Part shown: positions 42,690-56,613 of the stretch, in pieces
Position numbering within the stretch: the stretch's first letter is position 1
How the letters are laid out: each line of letters starts with the position of its first letter
Source: Acidimicrobiaceae bacterium
Lineage (GTDB): Bacteria > Actinomycetota > Acidimicrobiia > Acidimicrobiales > RAAP-2
Length of the DNA: 64,000 nucleotides
NCBI GenBank assembly: GCA_003132165.1
Contig: PKWW01000065.1
Span: 1 to 64,000, forward strand
Reading direction: 5' to 3'
Notes under the pieces: generated by a model
What the model saw: only the letters and a program-made list of their open reading frames with translations
Told to the model about the DNA's origin: nothing
Database searches by the model: none
Made by a program: the position numbers and the translations under genes

Positions 42690-43672
42690 CGAACTCGATA
42701 CGCGGGGGCAACCTCCTCTCACTCGACGGTGTCACCCGTGAGGCGATCATCGAAGTCCTCGATACCGCCGAGTCATTCGTCGAGGTGAACCGGCGCTCAA
42801 TCAAGAAGGTTCCGGCCTTGAAGGGTCGAGTGGTGGCGTCGCTCTTCTTTGAGGAGTCGACACGAACCCGTCTTAGTTTCGAGACTGCCGCCAAGCGTTT
42901 GAGCGCTGACGTCCTCTCCTTGGCGGTCGCTTCTAGCAGTGTGAAGAAGGGCGAGTCACTGCGCGACACGATTGCGACCATCGACGCGCTCGGCATCGAC
43001 GCCGTCGTCATGCGCCACCAGTCGAGCGGCGCGGCCTTGCAGGTGAGCCGGTACGTACCTCACGTGCGCGTGATCAATGCGGGTGACGGCCTGCACCAGC
43101 ATCCCACTCAGGGGCTCCTCGATGCCTTCACAGTGCGCCAGGTGCTCGCTGAGCGTCACGGAACGACCGGCGTCGAGTCCGGTGCGGAGCTCTTTGACGG
43201 ACTGCGCGTGTTGATCGTTGGCGATATACGCCACAGTCGGGTGGCGCGAAGTGACATAGCGGCTTACACGGCACTCGGCGCGCAGGTCCACGTGGCCGCA
43301 CCGGGCACGTTGTTGCCCGAGGACATCGAAAACTGGCCGGTGACGGTCGTGGACGATTTCGAAGATGCCCTCCAATGGGCCGATGTTGTCGGGTTGCTTC
43401 GACTTCAGCGCGAACGCGGTTCCGGATCGTTCGTTCCTTCGCTGGGGGAATTCACCACGACCTACGGCCTCACCGTGGAGCGAGCGCGGTTACTGCGTCC
43501 TTCGACGGTGGTGATGCACCCCGGGCCGATGATTCGCGGTGTAGAGATCGATTCTCGCGTGGCCGACCTGCCAGCTTCGATTATCGAGCGCCAGGTCGCT
43601 AACGGCGTACCGATTCGAATGGCGGTGCTGTACCTGACAGTCGCCGGATCAAAAGAGGAAGTGGTGTCGTGA
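42686..43672 (+). CDS. pyrB: Aspartate carbamoyltransferase catalytic subunit
   Basis: 328 aa from ATG 42686. Carbamoyl-phosphate site STRTRLSFE (~52-60), then HQSSGAA, NAGDGLHQHPTQGLLD (~132-147), and the aspartate-domain HPGPMIRGVEI. It makes carbamoyl-aspartate. No pyrI is present, as expected in actinobacteria. Coupled on both sides by four-base overlaps. Confidence 0.96.
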   Translation: MTNSIRGGNLLSLDGVTREAIIEVLDTAESFVEVNRRSIKKVPALKGRVVASLFFEESTRTRLSFETAAKRLSADVLSLAVASSSVKKGESLRDTIATIDALGIDAVVMRHQSSGAALQVSRYVPHVRVINAGDGLHQHPTQGLLDAFTVRQVLAERHGTTGVESGAELFDGLRVLIVGDIRHSRVARSDIAAYTALGAQVHVAAPGTLLPEDIENWPVTVVDDFEDALQWADVVGLLRLQRERGSGSFVPSLGEFTTTYGLTVERARLLRPSTVVMHPGPMIRGVEIDSRVADLPASIIERQVANGVPIRMAVLYLTVAGSKEEVVS

Positions 43673-44982
43673 GTTCGCTCGTTCTCCGTCAAGGTCTCGT
43701 CGTGGGTGAGACCACGCATGAAGTGGGCGACGTTCTCGTCATCGACGGTCGTATCGCCGCGGTGGGCGACGTTGGCGAGGTGCCGACCGGTACCAAGGAG
43801 ATTGACGCGTCGGGCTGCTGGTTGGGACCGGGACTGGTCGATCTGCACACTCACCTGCGCGAGCCCGGACGCGAGGAGGCCGAGACGATTGAGAGTGGTG
43901 CGTTCGCCGGTGCAGTCGGCGGTTTCACGGCGCTGGTGGCTATGCCGAACACCGAGCCCGCGCTTGACAACGTGGCGCTGGTGTCGTACGTACTCGATCG
44001 CGGTGCGCGTACTCCGCTCGACATCGCGGTCGCGGGCGCGATCACGGTAGGACGTCAGGGAGAAATGCTCGCGCCCATTGCCGAAATGGCCGCGCTCGGC
44101 GTGCGTTTGTTCACCGACGACGGCATCGGCGTACAGAATCCGTCGCTCATGCGTCGCGCTCTCACTTACGCGCGTCCACTCGGCGTACGTCTGGCCCAGC
44201 ACTGCGAGGACGAGCAGTTGGCCAATGGGGGATCAATGAACGAGGGCGCAGTGAGTAGCCGCTTGGGCCTGGTGGGACGTCCCGCGCTGGCTGAGGAGCT
44301 CATGGTGCTACGCGACATCGAACTTGTTCGACTCACGGGAGGAGCCGTGCACTTCTTGCACCTTTCGACTGCTCGATCGGTCGCGATGGTGGTGCAGGCG
44401 CGCGAGGAGGGACTTCCGGTCACTTTCGAGGTGGCCCCGCACCACTTCACGTTCGACGAGACCGCGTGCGACGGCTTCGATCCTCTTTTCAAGGTCCATC
44501 CGCCGCTGCGGCCCGCGCGCGACGTACACGCGATTCGCGAGGCTTTGCGATCCGGACTCGTTGATGCCGTGGCCACCGATCATGCTCCGCACGCTCCTGA
44601 ATTGAAGGACCTTCCGTTTGACGAGGCGCCGGCGGGGATGCTCGGCCTCGAACACGTCGCGTCGCTCACGTACGAGGCCCTCGGCGCGAGTCCCGGGACC
44701 GCCCACTTATTCTTCACACTTCTGAGTAGGGGGCCAGCGCGCGTGGCGCAACTGCGCAATAGCGACGCTCGCGTTCGTCACTCCGGCCACGGCGGTGCCG
44801 TGGTCGCGGGCGAGGACGCGAACCTCGTCGTGTTCGACCCGCACCAGCAGTGGACTGCGCATAGCGCCACTCTCCAGAGCCGGGCGATGAACTCCCCCTA
44901 CGATGGACGTGAACTGGTTGGCAAAGTCCGGGCCACCATCGCGAAAGGTCAACTTGTGGTGAACGATGGGGTGCTGGTGTGA
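43669..44982 (+). CDS. pyrC: Dihydroorotase (class I)
   Basis: 437 aa amidohydrolase. Zinc ligands in DLHTHLREPG (~60-69), a further His in LAQHCEDE, HFLHLST, and the catalytic Asp in ATDHAPHAPE (~302-311). GTG start overlapping the pyrB stop; the stop overlaps carA likewise. Full-length active-type enzyme. Confidence 0.95.
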   Translation: MSSLVLRQGLVVGETTHEVGDVLVIDGRIAAVGDVGEVPTGTKEIDASGCWLGPGLVDLHTHLREPGREEAETIESGAFAGAVGGFTALVAMPNTEPALDNVALVSYVLDRGARTPLDIAVAGAITVGRQGEMLAPIAEMAALGVRLFTDDGIGVQNPSLMRRALTYARPLGVRLAQHCEDEQLANGGSMNEGAVSSRLGLVGRPALAEELMVLRDIELVRLTGGAVHFLHLSTARSVAMVVQAREEGLPVTFEVAPHHFTFDETACDGFDPLFKVHPPLRPARDVHAIREALRSGLVDAVATDHAPHAPELKDLPFDEAPAGMLGLEHVASLTYEALGASPGTAHLFFTLLSRGPARVAQLRNSDARVRHSGHGGAVVAGEDANLVVFDPHQQWTAHSATLQSRAMNSPYDGRELVGKVRATIAKGQLVVNDGVLV

Positions 44983-46069
44983 AAGGCATCCCATCTGTTC
45001 TGGTGCTGGCTGACGGTGCGACCTTCGAGGGGTATGCCGCGGGGCATCTTCCCGGCGAGGGTTACACGACCGGCGAGTTCGTGTTCAACACCGCGCTCAG
45101 CGGCTACCAGGAGGTCATCACGGACCCTAGTTACGCCGGCCAGATCATCTCGTTCACCTATCCCCATATTGGCAACTATGGCGTTACGCCGCTCGACGAC
45201 GAAGCACTTCGTCCGTGGTGCCGTGGCGTTGTCCTGCGCGACCTCTCGGACCTGCCGTCGAACTGGCGCTCGGTCGGGCCACTGGAGGGGTTCCTACGCC
45301 AACACCGGATTCCGGCGATCGTAGGGATCGACACCCGGCGACTGACCAAGCATCTCCGTGCGCACGGCGCGTTGCCCGGCGCGTTCGGACACGGTGACGA
45401 ATTGCTCGTCGCCCAGGCCGCGCGGGGCGCCCGCGGTACCGACGGCACGGATTTTGTCACCATGGTCTCCACCAACGAGCTCTACACGCGCGGTTCGGGA
45501 GATCTTCACGTCGTGGCCTTGGATTATGGCATCAAGACCACCATGGTTCACCAACTGGCGAGTCGCTTCCGAGTGACCGTGGTGCCTTCTTCCACGAGCG
45601 CCGACGAGGTCCGCGCATTAGAGCCCGATGGTGTCTTTCTTTCGAATGGTCCCGGCGACCCCGCGGCGCTCGATGGCAACGTTGACGTGGTGCGTTCGCT
45701 GCTCAACACGGTGCCCGTCTTTGGCATCTGCCTCGGACACCAACTGCTCGCGATGGCGCTCGGTGGCTCGACCTACAAGCTGCCCTTCGGGCACCACGGC
45801 AGCAACCACCCGGTCCAGGACCTCGCCACGGGACGCATTGAAATCACCGCACAGAACCACAATTACGCAGTCATGCCTGATTCACTCGGGCGCGGTGTCG
45901 TGAGCCACGTCAATCTCAACGACGGGGTCATCGAGGGCATCGCGTCGCGCGGGGACCGGTGTTTCTCGGTCCAGTACCACCCCGAAGCGGGACCCGGGCC
46001 GCACGACGCGCGCTACCTGTTTGATCGCTTTGAGTCATTACTACGCAGTGGAACCCTGGAGAGCATCTG

Positions 46070-46070
<1 letters not shown>
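44979..46070 (+). CDS. carA: Carbamoyl-phosphate synthase small subunit
   Basis: 363 aa. N-terminal CarA-specific domain ([30 protein letters not shown]), then a class I glutaminase domain with Cys in VFGICLGHQ and His-Glu in [12 protein letters not shown]. It releases ammonia from glutamine for CarB. GTG start; its stop forms TGATG with the carB start. Confidence 0.96.
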
Positions 46071-49359
<3,289 letters not shown>

Positions 49360-49363
<4 letters not shown>

Positions 49364-50271
49364 ACACCGACTTGAGCACGTATGTCGGGGGAGTGGCGCT
49401 TAAATCGCCGATCCTCACGGCCGCCGGCACGGCGGGCCACGGTGACGAGCTCGCTGGTTACGGTGATCTCTCGGAACTCGGCGCGATCGTCACGAAGTCG
49501 CTTGCGGCGTTCGCGTGGAAGGGGAACCCGGCGCCGAGGGTTGCCCAGTCGGGCGAGCACATGTTGAACGCCGTCGGCCTCGCCGGACCCGGCGTTGAGG
49601 CGTGGCGTCGTGATAACTTGCCCGCCTTGCGCAGTCGCGGCGCGACCGTCGTCGGCTCGATCTGGGGGCGAACGGTTGGTGAATTCGCCGAGGCCGCCGA
49701 GGCCATGCGCGGGGCGCAGATCGTCGCGCTCGAAGTGAACGCAAGTTGTCCCAATCTCGAGGGGCGTTCAACAATCTTCGCGCACTCGGCGAGTGCCACC
49801 TCCGAGATAGTTCGGGCGTCCAAAGTGGCCCAGCTGCCCCTGTGGGTGAAGTTGAGTCCGAACACGCCCGATCTCGTCGCCATCGCCGCAGCGGCGATTG
49901 ACGCGGGCGCCGACGCCCTGGTGCTCGTGAACACGGTGCTCGGGCTGTCGATCGACATCGAACACCGTCGGGCTTCGCTCGGCAACGGCGGCGGTGGCGT
50001 CAGTGGTCCGGGTATCCTGCCCGTCGCACTTCGCGCAGTCTACGAATGTCGGGCCGCATTCGCGACCGTCCCGATAGTGGGCGTGGGCGGTGTGAGTTCG
50101 GGTGAGGACGCGATCGCCATGCTCATGGCGGGCGCCAATGCGGTCGAGGTCGGCACCGCGACGTTCGCCAATCCTCGCGCCCCGTGGCTGGTTCAGCGCG
50201 GTGTCGCCGCGTGGATGCAGCGACACCGGGTGGCCACCGTCAGTGAATTGATAGGAGTTGCGCATGGTTGA
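49360..50271 (+). CDS. pyrD: Dihydroorotate dehydrogenase, class 1B catalytic subunit
   Basis: 303 aa from ATG 49360. FMN barrel with KGNPAPR and [11 protein letters not shown], typical of class 1B, and the active-site Cys in [11 protein letters not shown]. Class 1B enzymes normally pair with the iron-sulfur/FAD subunit PyrK to use NAD; no pyrK lies in this operon, where carB is followed directly by pyrD and pyrF. It overlaps both neighbours. Confidence 0.92.
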
Positions 50272-51100
50272 ATCATTTGGTAAGCGGCTCCAGGAGAGGA
50301 TTCGCGCGCTCGGCCCGCTGTGCGTAGGTGTCGATCCCAGCCGCGAGACGCTCCTAGGTTGGGAGCGACCCGACTCGGTCGAAGGCTTGGAGTTCTTCTC
50401 GCTCCGCGTGCTCGAAGCCGTGATCGACGTCGCTGCGGTGATCAAACCCCAGGTGGCGTTCTTCGAGCGCTTCGGCTCCGAGGGCTACCGGGTGCTGGAG
50501 CGGCTGATCGCCGATGCGCACGATGCGCAAGTCTTGGTACTCGGTGACGCCAAGCGCGCTGACATCGGTTCGACCAATGAGGGGTACGCCGAGGCGTGGC
50601 TCGACGAACGTTCACCCCTGTGTTGTGACGCGGTAACGGTGAGTCCCTACCTCGGCTTCGTCGCTCTTGAGCCGTTCCTGCGCCTCGCGACGGAGTCGGG
50701 TCGGGGAGTGTTCGTGTTGTCGGCGACCTCGAACAGCGATGATCGCGTGATCCAGAGTGCTCGCACTGACGCCAACGAGAGCGTCGAGGAGATGGTGCTG
50801 CACACCGTCGCCGACTTCAACACACGTGACGATGGGCTGGGCTCCGTGGGGGTCGTGCTCGGCGCCACACGGGACAAGCCCCACTTCAATCTGCCCTCCC
50901 TCGGTGGCCCCTACCTGGTTCCTGGGGTCGGAATGCAAGGTGCCACCGCCGATAACGTGGCTCGAATCTTCGACCGTTGCCCCCAGGGGACGGTGCTGGC
51001 GAGCGTCAGCCGGGCCATTCTCCTGGCCGGACCGGACCGGGCGGGGCTTCGAGATGCGGCCCAGCGTTGGCGTGATGATCTAAGTGGAGCACTCCTCTAG
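50264..51100 (+). CDS. pyrF: Orotidine 5'-phosphate decarboxylase, type 2
   Basis: 278 aa. The longer mycobacterial-type enzyme: CVGVDPSRETL (~22-32), KPQVAFFERFGSEG, the catalytic GDAKRADIGST (Lys and Asp, ~93-103), YLGFVALEPFL, and LVPGVGMQGATADN near the C-terminus. ATG 50264 lies six bases after AGGAG and overlaps pyrD. Last gene of the pyrimidine operon. Confidence 0.94.
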   Translation: MVESFGKRLQERIRALGPLCVGVDPSRETLLGWERPDSVEGLEFFSLRVLEAVIDVAAVIKPQVAFFERFGSEGYRVLERLIADAHDAQVLVLGDAKRADIGSTNEGYAEAWLDERSPLCCDAVTVSPYLGFVALEPFLRLATESGRGVFVLSATSNSDDRVIQSARTDANESVEEMVLHTVADFNTRDDGLGSVGVVLGATRDKPHFNLPSLGGPYLVPGVGMQGATADNVARIFDRCPQGTVLASVSRAILLAGPDRAGLRDAAQRWRDDLSGALL

Positions 51101-51121
51101 GACAAACGGCTCCGACAGGAG

Positions 51122-51127
51122 TATTCT
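51122..51127 (+). promoter_or_regulatory. Candidate leaderless -10 box of mihF
   Basis: TATTCT, six bases (GCAAAC), then GTG 51134. Confidence 0.55.
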
Positions 51128-51133
51128 GCAAAC

Positions 51134-51454
51134 GTGAGTCCGACTCCTCCATCATTGTCACACGAACAGCGTGTTGAAGCTTCGCGTCTGGCCGTGGCGA
51201 ATCGACGTCGACGTGCCGAGGTGAAGCGACAAGTGAAGTCCGGCGAACTCTCCCTGGAGGAGCTCTTCGAGTTAGCGAAGCAGGAAGAGTGCGTCGCCCA
51301 GATGCGCGCGCACGACCTCATCAGCGCGCTTCCCGCCATTGGCGAGGTGAAGGCGGAGCGCATCATGAAGAACGCCTCCATTGCGAAGACTCGACGAATC
51401 CGCGGACTCGGGCCCAAGCAGCGCGCCGAACTCTTCCGTGCCCTTGTCCGCTGA
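51134..51454 (+). CDS. mihF: Actinobacterial integration host factor mIHF
   Basis: 106 aa nucleoid protein unrelated to HU/IHF. A basic helix (VANRRRRAEVKRQVKSG) is followed by LPAIGEVKAERIMKNASIAKTRRIRGLGPKQRAEL, the helix-two-turn-helix DNA-binding region of the family. It sits, as usual, directly upstream of gmk and overlaps it by 17 bases. Apparently leaderless GTG start. Confidence 0.93.
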   Translation: MSPTPPSLSHEQRVEASRLAVANRRRRAEVKRQVKSGELSLEELFELAKQEECVAQMRAHDLISALPAIGEVKAERIMKNASIAKTRRIRGLGPKQRAELFRALVR

Positions 51455-52010
51455 ACCACTGGTCGTCGTTCTCATAGGCCCTGGAGGTGTGGGCAAGGGA
51501 ACCTTGGCCCTGCGACTCGTCGCCTCGGACGATCGGTTGTGGCTGAGCCGCAGTTGGACGACTCGCCCGCGCCGCGCCAACGAGGACGGCAGTGAATACA
51601 ACTTCGTCGAACGAGCGGCGTTCGAGAAGGCGATTGACGACGACCAGTTCCTCGAATGGGCCGAATTTCATGGCAACCTCTACGGCACACCGACGCCAAA
51701 GGCTCCCGACGGGTCGGACGTACTGCTCGAAATCGAGGTACAGGGCGCCGAGCAAGTGGTCAACGCCAACCCCGACGCAGTGGTCTTCTTGGTGCTTCCT
51801 CCCTCGATGGGCCACCTCGAGGAGCGACTGCGCGGGCGAGGTGATAGCGACGACCACGTGGCTCTGCGGCTCTCCAGCACACCGCACGAACTGGCGAAAG
51901 GCCGAGAATTAGCGAGTTATGTGGTGGTGAACGACGATATCGACCGGGCGACCGGCGAAATCCTCTCTATACTGGAGGAACTCCGCCAGCTCCGGCGCGA
52001 CCCCTCGTAA
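51438..52010 (+). CDS. gmk: Guanylate kinase
   Basis: 190 aa from GTG 51438. P-loop GPGGVGKGTL (~12-21), the GMP-binding SWTTRPRRANEDGSEYNFV (~38-56) and LLEIEVQGAEQV. Converts GMP to GDP. A TTG two codons on is an alternative start. Overlaps mihF, so expression is coupled. Confidence 0.94.
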   Translation: MPLSAEPLVVVLIGPGGVGKGTLALRLVASDDRLWLSRSWTTRPRRANEDGSEYNFVERAAFEKAIDDDQFLEWAEFHGNLYGTPTPKAPDGSDVLLEIEVQGAEQVVNANPDAVVFLVLPPSMGHLEERLRGRGDSDDHVALRLSSTPHELAKGRELASYVVVNDDIDRATGEILSILEELRQLRRDPS

Positions 52011-52024
52011 AAGGACTTGTACCC

Positions 52025-52378
52025 ATGGCCGAACGCCCAACCCTTGTTGACCCACCCATCGAGACCCTCCTGCACAAGGTCGGCGACTCGAAGTTCACCC
52101 TGGTGGCGGTAACGGCGATCCGCGCTCGCGAGATCAATGAGTACTACAACGGCCTCGGATCGGGTCACGGCGCGCTGATTCCGCCGCAGGTGACTTCGCT
52201 GTCGAACAAGTCGCTGTCGCTCGCGATGGAAGAACTTTACGAGGGCAAACTCGAGTTCCACCGTCCCACCATCGAAGAGCTCGAAGTTGAGCGTCTCCAG
52301 GCAGAGGCTTTGGAGCAGGCTCGCCAGGACGCCAACAACGACCTGGACGCCTTCACCGATGCCCTCCGCGACGCCTAA
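52025..52378 (+). CDS. rpoZ: RNA polymerase omega subunit
   Basis: 117 aa. Core omega segments: PPIETLLHKVGDSKFTLVAVTAIRAREINEYY (~9-40) and VTSLSNKSLSLAMEELYEGKLEF (~56-78). The acidic C-terminal tail (about 35 residues) is longer than in many bacteria. ATG after AAAGGA. Its 3' end overlaps the start of coaBC by 20 bases. Confidence 0.92.
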   Translation: MAERPTLVDPPIETLLHKVGDSKFTLVAVTAIRAREINEYYNGLGSGHGALIPPQVTSLSNKSLSLAMEELYEGKLEFHRPTIEELEVERLQAEALEQARQDANNDLDAFTDALRDA

Positions 52379-53591
52379 TTCGTCGTCACCTCGCATTGTC
52401 CTAGGAGTCGCTGGTGGCATCGCCGCCTACAAGTCGGTCGATCTCCTTCGGCGTCTTCGCGACGCCAATTACTTCGTCTCACCCGTACTGACGCCTGACG
52501 CCACGCGTTTTGTCGGCGCTGTCACGTTTTCGGCACTCGCGAGTGAACCGGCGCGTACCAGTCTGTACGGCGACCCGACGACGCCGATTCCGCACACCTA
52601 TCTTGGCCAACACGCCGACCTGATCGTCGTGGCTCCGGCGACGGCGCACCTGATCGCGCGCTTTGCCATGGGGCTCGCCGATGACCTTCTGACCGCGACC
52701 CTGTTGGCTTCGAGGGCCCCGGTGCTGCTGTGTCCCGCCATGCACACCGAGATGTGGGAGCAGCCCTCAGTCCAGGAGAATCTCGCCACGCTCCGTCGTC
52801 GCGGGGTGCTGGTGCTCGAGCCATCCTCGGGCGTCCTCGCGGGTGGCGACGTGGGTACCGGGCGAATGCGTGAACCCGATGAGATCGTCGAGATGATCGA
52901 GCGCATCGTGCGCGGCTACCGGGGACCGCTCACCGGACGTCGGGTCCTGATCAGCGCCGGGGGCACCCGCGAACCCATTGACCCCGTGCGGGTGCTGTCC
53001 AACCGATCCTCGGGCCGTCAAGGCTACGCCCTCGCCGAGGTGGCGGCGAGGCTCGGCGCAAAGGTCACGCTGGTATCGACCGTGGAATTGGGACTGGCCC
53101 TCGACGTTGTACGTAGCATCGAGGTCGTGAAGGTGCAGAGCGCCGCTGAGATGCATGACGCGGTCGTGTCGCGCGCGTCGCAGAGTGACGTGGTGATTAT
53201 GTCCGCCGCGGTCGCGGATTTCACAGTCGAACCGTCGTCGTCCAAGTTGAAGAAGGACGCCGGTATTCCCCAACTCACGCTGGTGCCCACCGCGGACATC
53301 CTCATCGACGTAGTGAGGAACCGAAGTGAAGGACAAGTAATCGTCGGTTTCGCTGCCGAGACCGACGACGTCAAGACCAACGCCTTGGAAAAACTTCGGC
53401 GCAAGGGCGTGGACCTGTTGGTGGTGAACGATGTCGCCGCGCCGGGCGTCGGATTCGAACATCCGACCAATGAAGTCACGCTGCTCGATCGTGACGAAGT
53501 CGCTGAAACGGTGTCGCTTCGTTCGAAAGAAGCAATTTCGTTGGAGATATTGACTAGGGTGGCTTCATTGTTAACTCAAGGAGCCTCATGA
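52359..53591 (+). CDS. coaBC: Bifunctional phosphopantothenate-cysteine ligase / phosphopantothenoylcysteine decarboxylase
   Basis: 410 aa from ATG 52359. The N-terminal CoaC flavin domain (~14-190) has [18 protein letters not shown], the [20 protein letters not shown] loop and PAMHTEMWE. The C-terminal CoaB domain has [22 protein letters not shown] (~200-221) and AVADF. The flap that reads ACGD in the E. coli enzyme reads [10 protein letters not shown] here, so the flap Cys is absent. Second and third steps of coenzyme A synthesis from phosphopantothenate. Stop overlaps metK. Confidence 0.93.
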   Translation: MPSATPNSSSPRIVLGVAGGIAAYKSVDLLRRLRDANYFVSPVLTPDATRFVGAVTFSALASEPARTSLYGDPTTPIPHTYLGQHADLIVVAPATAHLIARFAMGLADDLLTATLLASRAPVLLCPAMHTEMWEQPSVQENLATLRRRGVLVLEPSSGVLAGGDVGTGRMREPDEIVEMIERIVRGYRGPLTGRRVLISAGGTREPIDPVRVLSNRSSGRQGYALAEVAARLGAKVTLVSTVELGLALDVVRSIEVVKVQSAAEMHDAVVSRASQSDVVIMSAAVADFTVEPSSSKLKKDAGIPQLTLVPTADILIDVVRNRSEGQVIVGFAAETDDVKTNALEKLRRKGVDLLVVNDVAAPGVGFEHPTNEVTLLDRDEVAETVSLRSKEAISLEILTRVASLLTQGAS

Positions 53592-54784
53592 GCGACCGCA
53601 CCCTCTTCACGTCGGAGTCGGTGACCGAAGGACACCCCGACAAGATCGCTGATCAAGTATCAGACAGCGTTCTTGACGCCATCCTCACCCAGGACCCGAT
53701 GGCCCGAGTGGCCTGCGAAACACTGCTGACGACTGGACTTTGCGTCATCGCCGGTGAGATCACCACGTCCGCGGTCGTCGATATCAGCTCGGTCGCGCGT
53801 CGGACGATACTTGACATTGGCTACGACGACGGTGCCAAAGGCTTTGATGGCAAGAACTGCGCGGTGCTCGTGTCGCTGGACAAGCAGAGCCCCGATATCG
53901 CCGGAGGGGTCGATGTCGCGTTCGAACACCGCTCGGGTTCGGGTGGCGAGGACGAGCTCAATGCGCTCGGCGCCGGCGACCAGGGGATGATGTTCGGTTA
54001 CGCGTGCAACGACAACGAGGATTTCATGCCCGTGCCGATCTGGTTGGCGCACCGCCTCTCAATGCGGCTCTCCCAGGTCCGCCGCTCCGGGCAGGTTCCC
54101 TATCTTCGCCCCGACGGCAAGACCCAGGTGACCATCGCCTACGAGAACGGACGCCCCGTCGCGGTCGACACCGTGCTCATCTCGACCCAGCACGAGGACG
54201 GTTACGACTCCCAGACAACGATCAAGAGCGACCTCATCGAGCACGTCATCAAGCCCATGCTGCCGACGAATCTCGACACCAGTTCGATGCGCGTCTACGC
54301 GAATCCGTCGGGCAAGTTCGTACTCGGCGGACCCCACGCCGACGCCGGTCTGACCGGGCGAAAGATCATCGTCGACACGTACGGCGGGATGGCCCGACAC
54401 GGTGGTGGCGCCTTCTCGGGCAAGGACCCGTCTAAGGTCGACCGCTCGGCCGCGTACGCGGCACGCTGGGTCGCCAAGCACGTCGTCGCCTCGGGTGCCG
54501 CCGAACGTTGCGAGGTGCAGGTGGCGTACGCCATCGGCGTCGCCCGTCCGGTTTCGGTCCTCGTAGACACCTTTGGTACCGAGCGCGTCGATCGCGCCAA
54601 GATCGCCAAGGCCGTCGACGCGATCTTCGACCTTCGTCCCGCGGCGATCATCCGCGACCTCGATCTGCGTCGGCCGATCTACCAGCGCACCGCCGCGTAC
54701 GGCCACTTCGGCCGTAGCGACCAGGGCTTCACTTGGGAGCAGACGCCGCGCCTCGACGACTTGCGCCGAGAACTGTCGCTGTAG
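53588..54784 (+). CDS. metK: S-adenosylmethionine synthetase
   Basis: 398 aa. Early motif [19 protein letters not shown] (~7-25), [12 protein letters not shown] (~119-130) and the P-loop [19 protein letters not shown] (~272-290). Makes SAM from methionine and ATP. ATG four bases from AAGGAG and overlapping the coaBC stop. No SAM riboswitch is visible; it depends on the operon. Confidence 0.97.
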   Translation: MSDRTLFTSESVTEGHPDKIADQVSDSVLDAILTQDPMARVACETLLTTGLCVIAGEITTSAVVDISSVARRTILDIGYDDGAKGFDGKNCAVLVSLDKQSPDIAGGVDVAFEHRSGSGGEDELNALGAGDQGMMFGYACNDNEDFMPVPIWLAHRLSMRLSQVRRSGQVPYLRPDGKTQVTIAYENGRPVAVDTVLISTQHEDGYDSQTTIKSDLIEHVIKPMLPTNLDTSSMRVYANPSGKFVLGGPHADAGLTGRKIIVDTYGGMARHGGGAFSGKDPSKVDRSAAYAARWVAKHVVASGAAERCEVQVAYAIGVARPVSVLVDTFGTERVDRAKIAKAVDAIFDLRPAAIIRDLDLRRPIYQRTAAYGHFGRSDQGFTWEQTPRLDDLRRELSL

Positions 54785-54786
54785 AC

Positions 54787-56505
54787 GTGACCGCCGTGCG
54801 TGCGGTTCGCATCATCACCGAAGTCACGCCGGTCGACCGTCCCTTCGACTACCTGCTCACTGACGCGACGGGGAACTGCGGTGTCGGCGACCGGGTGCGC
54901 GTCGATTTCAACAACCGCTCGGTGCGCGGCTGGGTGGTCGCCGAGGTCGAGCCTGACCAGCAACTTGAACTGAAACCGATCACGAAATGGCTCGGCTACG
55001 GGCCGGCACCCTCGCTGCTCGGGCTACTCGCGTGGGCGAGCGAACGCTGGTGCAGCCCGCTCTCACGATTTCTCGTCTCGTCGTCACCTTCGAGGCTGGT
55101 CACCGTCTTGCCACCTAGTCCGCAAAAGCTGCCCCTGGAGGACTCGGTCGCGACGAGCGCGGTCCTCGTCGACCCCGGGGTCATCCAGACTTCGCCCACG
55201 ACCGACCCCCTGGCGCTGATCCTTGGGGCGTACGAGGCGACGCGCGGTTCGCAGGGATCGTTGCTGGTGCTCGTACCCACCGAGGCGTGGGCGAATCGCC
55301 TTCGTGGGCGCCTCGAACAGCGCGGCTGCGCGGTCGCGTGCGGCGATGCGCAGTGGGACCGCATGCGAAGCGGGTGGCCGGTCATCGTGGGATCGCGCGG
55401 CGCGGCGCTCGCACCCACATCCAAGGTTGCGGGTGCGGTCATTGTCGACGCCGACGACGAGGCCTACCGCTCCGAGGCGGCGCCCACGTGGGACGCGGTC
55501 GCCATGCTGCGTGAGCGGTGTGCGAGAGACTCTGCCCCACTGTGGGCAACATCGATGATTCCTTCTCCCGAGTTGCTCGACGACGGGCCGTACAAGACCT
55601 CTGAGGACATCGTCGGTGGATGGCCCCGGTTACGCGTGGTCGACCGCCGCAATAGCGACCCTCGCGACGGGGTGCTCTCGCGCGAGGCGCTGGACGCCGC
55701 TCACCGCGCACTCAGCGGCGATGAACCGGTCGCCGTGGCGATCATCCTCCAGCGTCTGGGCAAGGGACGGCTCTTCGCGTGCCGAAAGTGCGGTGAACTG
55801 GCTCGTTGTGCGACGTGCGGCCAGGGGGAAGAGGAGGTCGGCGAGCAGTTGGCGTGCGCCGCGCCACACGAACTCCGCGCGAACTTCTGCCGGTCCTGTG
55901 GCGCCACGAATCTCAAGCGCGTGCGCGTTGGCGTGACGACGCTGGCACGTGACGTCGCCGCTCAACTCGGTCAGGTCGTGACCGAGGTGACGGCCAGGAC
56001 CGAAACGTCGGTGCCCCTGGCCCGGGTCGTCGTCGGTACCGAGGCGCTCTGGCAAAGAGTCCGTCGCTGTGGCGTTGTGATATTCGTCGATTTCGATCAG
56101 TACCTGCTCGCCCCGCGCGACTCGGCACGACGCCACGCCGTCGTCGCCGTCGGCAAGGCGGGCCGCTTGGTGGGGTCGCGCCGAGACGGTCGGGGCGAAG
56201 TTGTCGTCCAGACTCGCCGCCGCGATGACGTCGTAATCCGCTCACTCGAAGACGGTGACTTCGAGGAGATAGTTCGCGACGACGTCGAGACGGCCAAGGT
56301 GCTGCAGTTGCCGCCCTACGGGGCCTTCGCCGAGGTCACGGGCGAAATGGCCGGTGAATTCGTCGCGCTGCTGGACCCCGCGCGCGTGCGCGTCTACCCG
56401 GTGGATGACGGATTCGTCGTGCGCGCCGGAAACGTCGATGCGCTCACCACGGCTGTACGCGAGGTGCCTCGACCCCAGGGCCGACTCCGAGTCGCTATTC
56501 ATTAG
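54787..56505 (+). CDS. priA: PriA-like primosomal protein N', helicase-inactive type
   Basis: 572 aa, shorter than enterobacterial PriA (~730). The N-terminal DNA-binding part (RIITEVTPVDRPFDYLL) and the zinc-binding Cys set (CRKCGELARCATCG ... CRSCG) are clear. The helicase P-loop is missing (LILGAYEATRGSQGSLL where GxTGSGKT is expected) and the DEEH box reads DADDEAYRS. This matches the known degenerate actinobacterial PriA, which may act as a structural restart factor. GTG start two bases after the metK stop. Confidence 0.88.
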   Translation: MTAVRAVRIITEVTPVDRPFDYLLTDATGNCGVGDRVRVDFNNRSVRGWVVAEVEPDQQLELKPITKWLGYGPAPSLLGLLAWASERWCSPLSRFLVSSSPSRLVTVLPPSPQKLPLEDSVATSAVLVDPGVIQTSPTTDPLALILGAYEATRGSQGSLLVLVPTEAWANRLRGRLEQRGCAVACGDAQWDRMRSGWPVIVGSRGAALAPTSKVAGAVIVDADDEAYRSEAAPTWDAVAMLRERCARDSAPLWATSMIPSPELLDDGPYKTSEDIVGGWPRLRVVDRRNSDPRDGVLSREALDAAHRALSGDEPVAVAIILQRLGKGRLFACRKCGELARCATCGQGEEEVGEQLACAAPHELRANFCRSCGATNLKRVRVGVTTLARDVAAQLGQVVTEVTARTETSVPLARVVVGTEALWQRVRRCGVVIFVDFDQYLLAPRDSARRHAVVAVGKAGRLVGSRRDGRGEVVVQTRRRDDVVIRSLEDGDFEEIVRDDVETAKVLQLPPYGAFAEVTGEMAGEFVALLDPARVRVYPVDDGFVVRAGNVDALTTAVREVPRPQGRLRVAIH

Positions 56506-56613
56506 GGTCCAAACGGTTTTTCCGATGTGACCAAGGTCCCTATGTGGGCACTGACCCGCACCGCTTGACGCTCGTACGCTCTGGACAGGGAAATCTCGAC
56601 GAAGGAGTGAGAT

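Noticed and set aside
53500..53588. SAM riboswitch before metK
   Set aside because: The metK start overlaps coaBC, leaving no leader.
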